Positions 55,201 through 64,000 are shown, counted from the first letter of the stretch. The stretch: 64,000 bases of DNA from Toxorhynchites rutilus septentrionalis (GCF_029784135.1 NC_073745.1:84644666-84708665), one strand, 5' to 3'. Program-made: numbers and translations. The notes: generated by a model from the sequence alone, not told the origin.

Positions 55201-56292
55201 TTCACACCCCACGTTTCGGTCACTCTCATCATTCTGTTGACCCATCACAATATCAGGCGTTCCTTCCGACTTCGTTTCACTCAATTCGGAATCATTAGTC
55301 CTACTTCCATCGCATGGATCCCCAACATCCATATTTTCACACTTCTCGGATGATGTTACACCTGTTTCTAAATCGTTACTTTCGGGCGCCTTCTCGCTGC
55401 TCGTTTCATCAACTTCACACCCCGGAGATTCTATTCTCATTGCGGATTTTTCTTCGGCGGTTCGCGGAAAATCATCAGGATACTCCTTTGAAATGTGTTG
55501 TTCAAGCTGGTCACTTCGTTGACTATCATTCGCCACAACCAAAGCTGAATCATCGTTTGTAGTAATGTTGCCGTTTATTTTATGTTTCGTTCTCGCGGTA
55601 TCGCACGAAACATCAACTAGTTGCTCCTTTTGCTCTTGATATTCTTCCTCCCCTTCATTCTTTTCTGCTTCCTGACACTGTTCATCATCTCTTTGTTCTT
55701 GTGTGCCATCAGCGTCCGTACCTTCCATAGGAACAGCGATCGATTCACTAGATTCTTCGATGTAACCAATCGCTTTCTCGCTACATTCTTCCGACGGTTC
55801 GTCTTGTGCCTCAACCGAATCTGTTTCACCGTTCAGTGACCGACGGTCTTCGTTTCGTGGGTCCACTTCCGGTTGAGGTTCTTCAACATTTGTTGACTCT
55901 GGAGACGGCGGAGTAGATTCCCGCTGTATCTCTTCTTCTACAATGATAGCAATAGTTTCGGGCGATTCATTGTTGGCGGATTCCTCGGTTTCCTGTAACT
56001 TTTGACGCTGTTCTTCATCGCCTAGCTCATGCACTGTGTTATCCGGGGCAGTCTCTGCACTGCTGCTATCCACCTCTTGAGAAGATAAGCCAGACTCGGA
56101 TGCGTCACTGATGCCATCGGAAGCGGCGACTGGATCAGGCGCATCGACGGATGGATCAATTGTGTCGGTTGTTTTTGCTGACTTAGGTGTAACACAATCC
56201 GATGGATTCTGTGGAGGGGATGTGGTCTCGTGAATGTGTTCCTCGGAAGAAGTTGTTGTATCTTTGATTGGAGCTCCATTTTCGTCGTCCAT
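33183..56292 (-). CDS. MESR4-like C2H2 zinc finger / PHD finger protein (three coding exons)
   Basis: Joining 56292-55107, 44898-42077 and 37262-33183 gives 2695 aa with matching phases (1, then 0). The N-terminal ~395 residues are Glu/Ser/Thr-rich and disordered. Exon 2 adds acidic, poly-Ser and poly-Gln stretches and two C2H2 fingers (FLCSPCGTHYENWNLFKHM..., YICLYCLGIFQSAERLVNHL...). Exon 3 opens with about eight C2H2 fingers (CLYCNHARR to CEKKFISKKLLLKHVQRH). It continues with Ser/Lys-rich linkers and ends in an ING-type PHD finger (YCYCRCPYDE...WFCPEC, about residues 2617-2663). PHD fingers of this type usually bind the H3 N-terminal tail, so a nuclear chromatin role is inferred. Finger layout, PHD position and size fit Drosophila MESR4 (about 2.2 kDa residues, from memory), a Ras-pathway modifier. 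Orthology is not proven. Confidence 0.8.
37885..38194 (-). mobile_element. MITE nested in the Tc1 element (310 bp, 8-bp TSD)
   Basis: Second copy of the family at 4630-5754, inverse orientation. Exact 8-bp duplications gtacaaaa lie at 37877-37884 and 38195-38202. It interrupts the transposase between ILAILY and the KTAVTNKHNN segment. Confidence 0.85.
38255..38688 (-). mobile_element. Solo-LTR-like insertion in the Tc1 element (434 bp)
   Basis: On the minus strand it starts TGTAGCGAGCGC and ends GCGCTAACA (TG...CA form), with an AATAAA near its 3' end (38355). It separates the IKPVV... part of the transposase from the WPTQS-like LNPIENI part. No clear target duplication, so the exact boundaries and class are uncertain. 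Confidence 0.5.
39680..40540. other. Intron 2 of the MESR4-like gene, origin unclear
   Basis: A 195-codon plus frame (39683-40270) and a 76-codon minus frame occur here but match no family I know. Possibly a decayed retroelement upstream part, given the RNase H fragment that follows. Confidence 0.3.
40545..41080 (+). pseudogene. Non-LTR retrotransposon RNase H end and C-terminus fragment
   Basis: Plus-strand text gives VPGHSGIVGNEAADSFAGIG (end of RNase H), then a decayed region, then LRFGHCNMSHSFNNEPFSPL with CDLCM, the C-terminal zinc-knuckle-like segment, and a FLKQWRIVRLF end. Multiple stops. The same family as the fragment at 58565-58965. Confidence 0.7.
41335..41574 (+). mobile_element. 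tRNA-headed SINE (Feilai type), complete
   Basis: A box (gtggccgagtggttagcgtc) and B box (gggttcgattcccg), body with cacgcgtattctagagc, conserved ...gttccacagggaacgtta and a (GAA)n tail ending near 41574. It lacks the middle part around 'ggcgtgttatt' seen in the 22.8-kb copy. In intron 2 of the MESR4-like gene. Confidence 0.85.
42077..44898 (-). CDS. MESR4-like exon 2 (acidic, poly-Gln, two C2H2 fingers)
   Basis: The acceptor tcattccacag precedes CACCCCAAC (phase 1, completing a Ser codon with the T from exon 1). It ends GAAGCAATG at 42077 before the donor gtaagt. Features are poly-Ser/Asp (SSSSTSSSSSSSSSDSDSSD region), poly-Gln runs, two C2H2 fingers near 43390-43250 and a very acidic C-terminal block. 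The open frame extends beyond both splice sites but those parts are intronic. Confidence 0.87.
44899..45790. other. Intron 1 of the MESR4-like gene, nothing recognised
   Basis: No repeat or gene identified before the retroelement remains that follow. Confidence 0.4.
45800..46380 (-). pseudogene. Non-LTR reverse transcriptase fragment
   Basis: The minus strand includes a catalytic-box segment VHVCFYADDIFLMMVGDTQ at about 46030-45970. Preceding text near 46250-46060 resembles the 'hLEKAFD', 'TFEVKVGN' and 'GVPEGFILAV' RT blocks, with frameshifts. Heavily decayed. Confidence 0.6.
46411..46620 (-). mobile_element. tRNA-headed SINE fragment (3' body)
   Basis: Inverse of the SINE 3' part: the cttcttgaatggcactaa tail, ctttcgccgtttcaacgtag and aaataacacgccttgaatat. 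It decays before the tRNA-like head. Confidence 0.65.
46860..49540 (+). mobile_element. Non-LTR retrotransposon with endonuclease, RT and RNase H start; broken
   Basis: From about 47075 the plus strand reads IEAVACHANIRDKTYVLYWP, then NHLGAQYDNR and a PSTLDLSLCSNSLSLDCKW-like block with GSDHLAITI: an AP-endonuclease domain. DWKEYADAMALAFNSRDGLP and PGSTIRRRPPNPWW follow as the linker. RT pieces are NLLKNLPDVTKHRLL, the SYRPIA region and YLALLSSEIQMAYAQKKQIA. A SINE (48413-48663) interrupts it, then post-RT AHIRYLSKKYQQRMSFLRTI and PLVIGNFEQLIESNF, ending with the RNase H start TTGFGVFNEIFSTSHSL near 49500. Many frameshifts. Same I/LOA-like family as 8395-9985. Confidence 0.85.
48413..48663 (-). 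mobile_element. tRNA-headed SINE inside the non-LTR element
   Basis: Inverse orientation: acttttgccgtctcaacgta at the 3' side, then ctctagaatacgcgtgacca, B box cgggaatcgaacccg and A box cactcggccacgggtgc near 48655. Younger than the retrotransposon it interrupts. Confidence 0.85.
49693..50345 (-). pseudogene. hAT transposase C-terminal half
   Basis: The minus strand reads ALEPVLIPLELLWRKNCTLN, EADLGLQFILEQLEQQLSEI and LLEALIGRIAERR, a conserved middle segment of hAT transposases. An insertion/frameshift zone follows, then CSSFSERASSSSGKFVNEIR, the dimerisation motif (SER.FS.AG..). The BED finger and first catalytic part are missing, and the ACCGGT-rich array begins immediately at the broken end. 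This fits an internally deleted hAT element. Confidence 0.75.
50391..50877 (+). mobile_element. Second SINE-like family, plus copy (487 bp)
   Basis: Starts gggggtcttcgtagcctctt with an A-box-like tagcctcttggttacgcg and a B-box-like gtgagttcaaactcaggg, and ends ataattgggataaaaaaaa. It is near identical to the minus copy at 51042-52110. Pol III head assignment is by box resemblance. Confidence 0.7.
51042..52110 (-). mobile_element. Second SINE-like family, minus copy, split by a solo LTR
   Basis: The inverse of the 50.4-kb copy: tail tttttttatccc at 51042, head gagacccccc at 52110. Exact 10-bp duplications aaactaccgg lie at 51032-51041 and 52111-52120. The body is interrupted at 51486-52061. 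Confidence 0.8.
51486..52061 (-). mobile_element. Solo LTR (576 bp)
   Basis: On the minus strand it begins TGTGGCAGTATTTCC and ends GGCGACCGTGACA (TGT...ACA). An AATAAA lies about 65 nt before its 3' end. It lies inside the SINE head region. No internal retroviral-type genes are present and no clear target duplication was seen. Confidence 0.6.
52430..52930 (-). repeat. Interspersed repeat shared with 3560-4000
   Basis: See the entry at 3560. Inverse text 'ttaagaagaacttcaatta' ends near 52880 and 'ccccactatatgtccatg' lies near 52711. Confidence 0.5.
53117..53540 (+). pseudogene. Myb/SANT-like (Zeste-type) gene copy, one frameshift
   Basis: The plus strand reads RQQFEELVRRMENNP, then after one frameshift near 53178 LAKGFRFAEAASTSK and DTIAAPNQ...EWQK to a donor at 53315 (gtatgg). 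A 58-bp intron ends at 53372. The second exon gives AWANFKLKTKRKIID, the ATGGGP motif, YEEAIVNMLSLNKAV and TAA at 53538-53540. Domain order and the intron position (after EWQK) match the minus-strand copy at 24520-25211. A start codon was not identified. Only one lesion is visible, so recent inactivation or a sequencing error is possible. Confidence 0.65.
54018..54171 (-). mobile_element. Short tRNA-headed SINE, second copy
   Basis: Near identical to 26834-26984. B box cacgagttcaattctcac and A box ctggcgtagtggtaaca on the minus strand; poly-T tail. Target duplications aatatagta lie at 54009-54017 and 54174-54182. Confidence 0.85.
54264..54295 (-). repeat. SINE head fragment
   Basis: Contains only the inverse A-box region (aaccactcggccacgg) of the Feilai-type SINE. 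Confidence 0.4.
54300..55100. other. Intron 1 of the MESR4-like gene, next to exon 1
   Basis: No gene or element recognised. The donor gtaagt of exon 1 is at 55106-55101. Confidence 0.4.
55107..56292 (-). CDS. MESR4-like exon 1 (start codon, acidic N-terminus)
   Basis: ATG at 56292-56290 in a good context (AAACAATGG). It lies 9 nt after an acceptor-like gtatcttcaatgcag (AG at 56303-56302), so an untranslated exon should lie upstream. The 395 residues are rich in Glu, Ser, Thr and Asp with no known domain, and end ...SECTE plus one base before the donor gtaagt. The gene link to exon 2 rests on matching splice phase, strand and composition. Confidence 0.78.
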
Positions 56293-56304
56293 TGTTTAAA
56301 TCTG

Positions 56305-58560
56305 CATTGAAGATACAAAAAGTGATTTAGCTCATTTTTTTTTCAAGCAAATTTAATATTTATAGATTTTTTCTTATGTTTATCTTCCACGTCCAAAACT
56401 GTAATTTTATGAATTTTTGGAACTTCTAGATAACTACTACCTTTTTAATGAAGAAAGTGCAATTGTTTATGTATGTGTATGATAGCAGTAAAAGAATCAG
56501 CTATAATTAAGAAAAAAAAAAGCAAACATCGCTATCGTTGATAGACACTGGAAATCATCAGACTCCATCGTGGAAAGTGTGTAAACCTACATTGAACTCG
56601 ATGTGCAGTTGAGGAAGCACAGGAGAAAGATGTGATAGCTAATATGCATAATGAGTTGATAAACGGAGGTGCTAATTGAAGAAAATGAAATGTTGTATCG
56701 TACAGCAGTTGTTCACAGCATCACTCTGACAGTGTGTTCGTCGAAAAGTTATTTCTTCCCGGATACACGCATATTTGATTGACTGCTTTGCTACAAATAA
56801 ATAAAAATTCAAAACATGGAAACGAATGTCTTATTTTTGCAAACATTCAGTATTCATGTCACGTAAAACGTCAGAAATTGAAAGTGAGCATCAATTTTAA
56901 GGATTTCAAAAGAATAGGTCGAAAAAATTGATCAATAGTAGTGATAAATTACTCATATTACGTAAATAATCAGTTCAGCTCAGTCTATCTAAAAATACAT
57001 GGTCGATAATCAAGCACCGTTAAGCTTGCTTCAGAATGAGCGAATTTTTCACTTGAGAAATTCGTCCTTGCGAAATGTATTCGCTAAAGTCATTCACATT
57101 GAACTACGAAATCATGCGGATCTGTCAAACTATCGTCCTTAAAACAAAAACAAGTTGTACGAGATTGGTGAATCAAATTCATATTACTCACAAATGTGAG
57201 TTCAAGTATATCTTGAACTTCATACAATTCAATGTTAGAAAATTCAGTAAAGTATAAATAGAAATTCGGAAAATTATTTACTATCCTGCCGCAGGCTTGA
57301 ATATTGCTTAGATCGTTCCATCGATGTGAGGCTGAGCAAAATTTTTCATATCTTGTTGCACCCATCATGATTGACCTGTTCCAACTTTCTGATGTGGGCA
57401 GAGGCCACTCTCAGTGTATCGTGACTTCGTAATTTTTCGCAGCAAAAGCTTGGGAAGTTCTATCTTTTTTCGCTTTTTTGCAAGTGATCCCGCGCTTCGT
57501 TCTGATTGGTTGGTGAAAAAAGTTCGCAAACATTCGCATGAATATGTCTTCATTGTGAAGGATTGAAAAACAAGCTTTAGACTTGTTTTATCAACCCAAA
57601 GCCCTTATCACCTTCATTCATTCAGATCTATTTCAAAATCCACTCCATGAATGGTCTGTCGCATTTGTGACGCTCGCGCTAAACCGGTCCTCAGATATCA
57701 CCCCCGTTAAATATTGACCGCATTGTAATCTCCTGGGCATTTTTTTTTCAAAACGTAAGCAAATCATGACCGATCATAGGATTCAGTGAAAACGACAGTG
57801 ACCTTCAAAACTCACTACCTGTTCTCCTCTCGTTTCTTTTTCCCATTTTCTGCGTCGATCTCACACCATCCAGCTTTATACACATGAATAAAATTACAGC
57901 ATTAGGCATCAGCGGGTAGTATAAACATGTACAATAAGGCAGCAGCATCGTCAAGTGTGGCAGCCGCCTCCCCCGCTTCAAACCGGTTATTATCATAAGC
58001 CGAACAACCATGTGGTTCCTCTGCTATTATTGATGGATGTTGTTTTGTTTTGTACTGTTATAGCGTACCCACACAAACATGTTTCAGTTCCATTGTATAT
58101 GATTTTTAACCAGCGTTACAAAAATATAGCTTCTTTGTGTAGGTATTATTCGTGCACTGAATAGAAACGAACTTGGATACATTTTCTACCAGCTCTAGCG
58201 TCGTACCACACAGCCCGAGGCTTCTTTCGGCATGAAGGTTAATGTCAATAGCCGCTATTAACTGCGCTACACATGGAATATAATATCAACGTAAAAGAAC
58301 GTAACACCAAATATTTTCCCGTGGAAATCCTACGGTCGCAGCATTCAGGAATACCAACAATTTAAGCATCGCCAAGACAAGTCGAAAGAAATGGTTTACG
58401 GTCAATTGTACTTATATATTTTACTTTAAACGTGGAATAATAATCGATTTCATGTTCATCATATTTTTTATGTTGAATTGTCGCGATTTTCGAATCACCA
58501 TTCCAAGTTCCAGCTTTGACGGCCTAAATTACTACGTGTTCGTTTAACCTGAATTTAACC
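56305..58560. other. 5' flank or first intron of the MESR4-like gene
   Basis: No gene or repeat family recognised. A promoter or untranslated first exon could lie here but I see no decisive signal. Confidence 0.35.
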
Positions 58561-58564
58561 TCCA

Positions 58565-58965
58565 TGGTTACTCTCAGATCACAGATGAAGGTCTGCTGCC
58601 GAATACAATCCTCATATGGGTCCTCGGACATAGTTCCATAGCCGGCAATGAAGCGGCCGACAGTTTAGCTGGAAACAGCCACCTTGGACAGATTTTAACG
58701 TACGAAGTTCCGTTAGGCGACATCAGATTAGGGATTGCCAATACCTTCAAAACTTTTTGGGCGTAAAAATGGTCCGTTGAAGCGACGCTGTTCCTCCGGA
58801 GATTCAAAAGCTCCATAGCCGGATTCAAAGACGTGAAAGCGATGAGGGAGCACCGAATCCTATCCAGACAAACAACCGGCCACTGCAACATATATCACAA
58901 CTTCAACAGGGGACCCTTCCATCCCCTTTGCAACCTGTGCAAGGTGGAAGGGAAGTTACAAAGAT
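58565..58965 (+). pseudogene. Non-LTR retrotransposon RNase H end and C-terminus fragment
   Basis: Plus-strand text gives LLPNTILIWVLGHSSIAGNE with AADSLAG, then FLRRFKSSIAGFKDVKAM and TTGHCNIYHNFNRGPFHPLC, the end of RNase H and the downstream knuckle region. Same family as 40545-41080. Confidence 0.7.
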
Positions 58966-59039
58966 CTTCGACGCGGACTTGACGGAACGGTCCTTCGTTG
59001 GATCCGTGTGAGGCCGAGCGATTCATTGGTGATCCACAA

Positions 59040-59250
59040 CTTCAACTTCACAACTGAGAACCGACATGAGCATAGTGTCGGGCAATCGTTTATTTCTGAT
59101 GGCCTGTACCCATGGATGATTGAACCTGGCCACACCGATGGCATTAATGACACTCGCCATATCAGAGTTGACTAGTAGCGACTTGGAAGATGAAATTGTG
59201 GTTGTCTCGAAGATGCCGGTCATCTCGGCCGAGAAGACCTTCAAATGTCC
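59040..59250 (-). pseudogene. Non-LTR RNase H fragment, opposite orientation
   Basis: The minus strand reads VFSAEMTGIFETTTISSSKS, then LLVNSDMASVINAI and PWVQAIRNKRLPDTMLM: the first half of an RNase H domain of the type whose second half lies on the plus strand just upstream. Confidence 0.6.
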
Positions 59251-59479
59251 GTGAATTTCTCGCTGGAAATCAGACTATTATTACCCTCGCATATCTCTAT
59301 TCCAATTTCTGATGGTCTTTTGAAGCCGTACGAAAATCGAATCTCGTGGAGACGGTATCTTTCTGCTATGAGGGGAGTTGTTCCTGATAGCGTTCTTCAC
59401 GAGAACAGTTGGGATACTCCAGTCGTTCGCACCAAACCCTCAACCTGTTTCTGCGTTTGAACTTGCATGAGATCCCTCG

Positions 59480-60655
59480 TATTTTGCGTTGTATGGAATG
59501 TAAGTAAATGATCTTCGTTTTCTCACAAATCACCAGAAAATTTAGACATTTCGTTTCACGTTTGATTGAGCCCTAGAAACAGAACGTAGGACAGAAGAGA
59601 TTGCGCTTGCTTTCAGATCTCGTTCGGACGAATCGTTTGCGTGCGGTGAAATTCCCCTAGAAACAATACAAATTATCTTCGTTTCACGTCGAGAGATTTT
59701 CATTGGCGTTTTATCAACAATATATACTATTTATGAAATTAGTCAAGAGTCTTGAGGAGAACTGGAAGAACCTTCTCCTTTTGGTCAAATCTAAATTGAA
59801 CTTTTACATCCAAATGGCCACAGCATTTCTCGTACGAAGTACAACGACTTTCGATATCTGATGAAATATGTACCTCCTTAGGATCATGAATTCTTCATGA
59901 CGCTGGTTCCCGATGATCAAAATGCATGCAAATGTGCATACGTACCAAAAGTAAAAATAATTGGGCCAGATCACGATTGTCACTTCACGGTGAAAACGGA
60001 ATAAAATGCATACAATTCATTTCGTTTTCACCGTGAAGTGATGTTCGTGATCGAGCCTTACATTTATGTGTTATTTTACAGATATTCATAATCTCAGTGC
60101 TTCGAAGACATCCTGTTTGTAACACTTGCGCGATGAATAAAATATTTCACGCGTAACTTTTGAAAAGGTCCAATGTACCAAATCTAAATAAATCGAGTTA
60201 TCGGATGCACACTATTAGTTTTAAATCATTGAATGCATTAGAAAAACAATCCTTGAAGTATCTGTCCTCTTTATTATTTTATCGCTAATACTGAAAATTT
60301 CCAAATCCGGATCTATGATTTTGAGCACTCGACTGTTACTTCGTACGCCACTTCCGTCTGACACTCGAAACGTCCGAAGTAACAAAGCAGCCATAACAAC
60401 ACGAAGTCGTACTTTTATCGCCTGAGTTCTTGTTTATTTCAGTTGTTGTTATCGATTTCAGTGCATTTTAGCGAGTGATAATAATAATCTGTGAGCAAAA
60501 TTCTGATATTTGGATTAGTAGTTTAGTAGTATTTTTATAGTGCAACGTAATTTGTCCAATGTGCAAACGCGGTCAGTCAACTTTAAGCTAAAATCACGAA
60601 ACAAGAGTTACGATTGGTTTTTCAGAGTTATTATAAAATCTGCGGCGAACGGCCG
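59480..60655. other. Intergenic/intronic DNA, nothing recognised
   Basis: A/T-rich. One short inverted repeat (cacttcacggtgaaaacg near 59982, mirrored near 60028) has no assigned role. Confidence 0.4.
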
Positions 60656-60659
60656 AACG

Positions 60660-60981
60660 GCGTGAAAATTTGTATGTAGGGGTTTTCGGTGCCGAGGATG
60701 GTTCTTATGATGGTTTGAGACCCCTCCCCCTGCCACACAAATGTAACACAAATTTCTGCATAACTCGAGAAATAATCAAACAAATGGAGCCAAACTCGGC
60801 ATATGGTTCGACACACTTCCTCCTCTTTAAGGGGAGGGCTGCCATACAAATAAAACAAATTTCTGCATGACTCGAGAATTAGTAGAGCAAATGGAATGTG
60901 AGGTTTTTGGGGTACAACAATTCTTTCTATGATGGTTTGACACCCTTTCCTCCTTTGGAAAAGGGAGGGGGTCCCATACAA
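60660..60981 (+). repeat. Tandem repeat with ~110-130-bp diverged units
   Basis: Recurring text: acaaatttctgcatnactcg (60747 and 60855), atggtttgaNaccc (60710 and 60932) and gggaggg..ccatacaaa (60834 and 60965). About two and a half units. Confidence 0.65.
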
Positions 60982-60984
60982 ACA

Positions 60985-61885
60985 GTAGGGGAAAAGAGGG
61001 GAATTTGGATCACCTAAGCAAATCGCCTAATATTTCCAAACCAATACGGTCTAAATAAAAAATGTCACATTGTATACTGAGCTACACTTGTTTTCACCAA
61101 ATATATCATTAAATAAAAGAGATGATTTTTGGACATTGAAATTTGAAGCGGGGTGATTTGATCCAGAAAAAAACATACTTATGTTTATGTAAAGTATTTT
61201 GAAATAATGTTACTATCAGTAACAATGTTTTGGGATCGATACCAGGTGTCTTGGCCAGATTCCAGACCAGAAAAGTTGGATTGACACCATCTCGAATTCT
61301 GCATGACTCTTTTCACTGTTGGTCGAGCATTTTCAAACACTTTTAATGCTTGGTCAAAGAAAATCCGTTCTCGATTACCTGCGTTGCTCTTTCAAGCTCC
61401 TCCTTCTTCCAACGTTGTCTGTCCATCCTCTTCTTGTAATTCAGAGGCATCTGGAATCAATTAGACCAAAAAAAAGTCTCAAACCTGTAGGACCAATTCA
61501 CCCCACACAACACGCAAAAATTAAAATGCAATTAATTTCATTTATTGTTATCAAACTTACAGTTTCGCTGCATCAAATGTTTTCTCTTCTGTAGGTGAAC
61601 AGAACTGTACTGCAGAATACATGAAAAGTTTGTTTGATAAGCGGGAAAAACCTTAAAACCACTATCGGAAAACTCACATTTTTTGACGATCAAAGTGCTT
61701 GCTGTGTTTATGCTACCGTTTCCCTCTACTTGTGAAGTTTTACCAAAGGTGTTTTACTTTAGGTACATACGGTTCAATAATAGACGGAAATGACATTATA
61801 AAAAATCCACGTTGAGCCGTAATTTTTGAGATAAAGGGGTGGTCCAAATCACCCCATATGACCAAATCACCCCGTGTTACCCTAC
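60985..61885. mobile_element. Inverted-repeat element, GTAGGG ends (901 bp)
   Basis: Begins GTAGGGGAAAAGAGGGGAAT and ends with the inverse of GTAGGGTAACACGGGGTGAT. The trinucleotide aca flanks both sides (60982-60984 and 61886-61888). Subterminal ggggtgatttgg motifs recur. No transposase found. Confidence 0.65.
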
Positions 61886-62110
61886 ACATATTTCAACCAA
61901 CCATATTCCAAACAAATATGGCAAAATTTAAATAATTGAATTCCGTGATAAACGTTGTTGGTCCATTTGGTGTTTGCACTAACGAAATTGATATTTGTTC
62001 AAAAGAAAAATGGATTTTCACGAAAGAAAAAACGAACTCCTATATCCTCTATCTACATAAATAAAAATAAATCGAAACATGTATTTAGTGATGTCTAAAA
62101 AACATGTATT

Positions 62111-63749
62111 TAGTGATATCTAAATTTTTCATTTATTCGATTATCGATTAATCGTTGGGGCATTTTTCAATATTCGATTCATTCGAATAATAGTTTTTCA
62201 ATATTCGGTTAATCGAGCGAATACTTATTTCTTGTAATAATCGCGTGGTCTATCGGATTGTCGATGGTTGGATGAAAAAATATTGAATAAAAAAAATATA
62301 TAGCCTAATTTTTAACCTAAAAATGCATTAACATTGAGAAAAATTCTTTTTTTCATTAACCCTTCTGTACTCGCGTGCAAAATCATAACACGTATACTCG
62401 CGCACGGTGTCACAGAACGAAAATTAAACTTCTCTGTAATGTTGACATTGGGTATTTTTCAGGCTTTATTGGCATTTATTTGAAGAAGAGGGTATGATTG
62501 AATGCAAAAAATACAAAAAATATGTTTTCTTCGTCTTTATTATGTTTTAATAGTCATCTAATTCAGCCTCATCAAAACAGAGTAATTTTTGATACTCCAA
62601 CACAAATAACGAAATTGGAATTTTTCACTGTTATTAATTAAAAGTAAGCAACTGAATATAATTCATGGAAGTAGAAAAAGCTATAAAATAACATAAAAAC
62701 GTATTAATCGATTGTGGTTTCATTGGAGTAAGAATCGGAACATAGCATAACTGCATGCTCGAAGCAAACTTATTTTTTACATTTCATGCAGTAGTTACGT
62801 GTTTTTTTGGGTTTTATTTTTATCAAAGAGAAGAATGTATAACGTATTCTAGATAATTACCAGATGATAAAGTTTCTGGAATATAAAGTTTGCATATTTC
62901 TAATATTCTTTGTTTCTGTATTCTTGGTAAACTAAGAATTAATGTCTTTTTTTTAGATGAGGCATAAAAAGATTATATAAAAGGATTTCTAGGAACTTCC
63001 TTTTCTTTTTCTTGTAGATATTGTACATTATGAAAAAAATATCCCCGAAACTCTAACTGTTAAAAATTACCATAAGCCACCGATTAGTTTATAGTTTACT
63101 GTTTACAATTCTTCCACAAGTGGAATTCTTTCACAAGTGTGTATATGTATGACCATTATATTTAGCGAATAACTATACGAAAGTCAAACATTTATATTTT
63201 GCTTTTGAACGTATGAATCTAACGACGAATAGTTAATGTATGGATCCGTACAATCCAGTTACAAAAGGGACTGAAATCAAATAAAATAGTCCGGTAATGA
63301 TCTTATGCATTATATTCAATAAATATTCCGCGCCACTAACATTAATTTATACATTTCATTCAACAATATTCTAGAATATGAAAAATGGCACTTGTCCAAA
63401 AAAGTTACTCCTATACTCGCGTCGGTGTGTCAGACCGAAAGTAATAAAAAAGTGGCACACGTCCCCTTTGTACCAACACATGCGAAGGCTAAACGATGAC
63501 GAACGACGAATAACGAAGCTAGAGAGAATCGCAAAGTCGTAGTGTTGATATTTTCTGAGAAATGAACGAATTATTGATTTCTCGGTCTGACCGAACAATG
63601 CGCGAGTATAGGAGGTTTAATCGCGATTACAGTGGCCATTCTTCGATGTATTCATATTTTGATTTTAAATTATTCGATACAAAATTACTCGGTTATAATT
63701 TCAGATATTCGATGATTTGAATTAATCGAACGATTAAAAGACGTCTCTA
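62111..63749. mobile_element. hAT-type element with 8-bp TSD, containing a nested TTAA element
   Basis: The left end is TAGTGATATCTAAAT; the right end is the inverse of TAGAGACGTCTTTTAATCG. Exact 8-bp duplications catgtatt lie at 62103-62110 and 63750-63757. Subterminal ATTCGATTAATCG-like motifs are dense at both ends. Most of the interior is the nested element at 62360-63616. Confidence 0.85.
62360..63616. mobile_element. TTAA-flanked element nested in a hAT element (1257 bp)
   Basis: The left end is CCCTTCTGTACTCGCG; the right end is the inverse of ACCTCCTATACTCGCG. TTAA lies on both sides (62356-62359 and 63617-63620), as for piggyBac-type insertion. A second inverted ctcctatactcgcg/tcagaccga motif near 63410-63440 mirrors the right end. 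No transposase found. Confidence 0.75.
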
Positions 63750-64000
63750 CATGTATTCCTTGTAACGGAGAAACATGTTTTTTGCAAGTGATTGAAGAGT
63801 CTTAAATGAAAATTGTGTCTGAAAATAATGTTATATTGCAATGACGAGTTTTGGTATAAGTACTAGGAAATTTACAGTGAAAGGAAATTGCAGAGGCCAT
63901 TCTGGGCGGGACAAAGTTTGCCAGCTATCTATAAGAACCTAGTTGCAAACTCCAAGAATGAATCCACTTGACAAAGAACGTTTTTAGAGCGACACCAAAC

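Noticed and set aside
60660..60981. CRISPR-like array from the regular spacing of repeats
   Set aside because: Eukaryotic context, units are diverged tandem copies with no unique spacers.
1..64000. A new defence, toxin or biosynthetic system
   Set aside because: No operon-like clusters or such domains were seen; the non-host content is explained by transposons, retroelements and SINEs.

Overview
The window looks like genomic DNA from a culicine mosquito, most likely Aedes. The grounds are two dipteran-type host genes, abundant tRNA-headed SINEs of the Feilai kind, and dense nested transposons inside long introns. There is no bacterial or viral gene organisation and no CRISPR array. Species is an inference; I ran no search.

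Host genes. (1) On the plus strand, a CAF1/POP2/CNOT7 deadenylase gene (catalytic subunit of CCR4-NOT). Its coding sequence is split between 6515-7321 and 20314-20580 by a 13-kb intron, giving 357 aa. (2) On the minus strand, a large zinc-finger/PHD nuclear protein. Three phase-compatible exons (56292-55107, 44898-42077, 37262-33183) give 2695 aa, and it matches the layout of Drosophila MESR4. The two genes converge: POP2 ends near 21.3 kb and the MESR4-like gene ends near 33 kb. (3) A small Myb/SANT (Zeste-type) gene family is present as two damaged copies, at 25211-24520 (minus) and 53117-53540 (plus). Both have an intron at the same codon.

Layout. 0-6.4 kb: Harbinger fragment, two copies of a hAT MITE, a SINE cut by a TTAA element, foldback elements. 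6.5-20.6 kb: POP2, whose intron holds a decayed RNase-H non-LTR element split by a foldback element, a histone H1 fragment, a Jockey-like retrotransposon, a pogo/Tigger fragment, a 1.65-kb hAT element and a Tc1 relic. 21-33 kb: intergenic MITEs, SINEs, three mariner-type elements (one, 27626-28929, has an intact 361-aa transposase), a long-TIR MITE and a Jockey-like 3' end. 33-56.3 kb: the MESR4-like gene; intron 2 has a Tc1 element with two nested insertions, and intron 1 has non-LTR elements, hAT transposase remains, an ACCGGT-rich repeat array, SINEs and a solo LTR. 56.3-64 kb: upstream DNA with non-LTR RNase H fragments, a tandem repeat and a hAT element carrying a nested TTAA element.

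The two main genes have no evident joint function beyond general gene regulation: mRNA decay for one, chromatin/transcription for the other. The most informative part of the window is its readable insertion history. Many elements are delimited exactly by target-site duplications. I found no convincing new defence, toxin or metabolic system.
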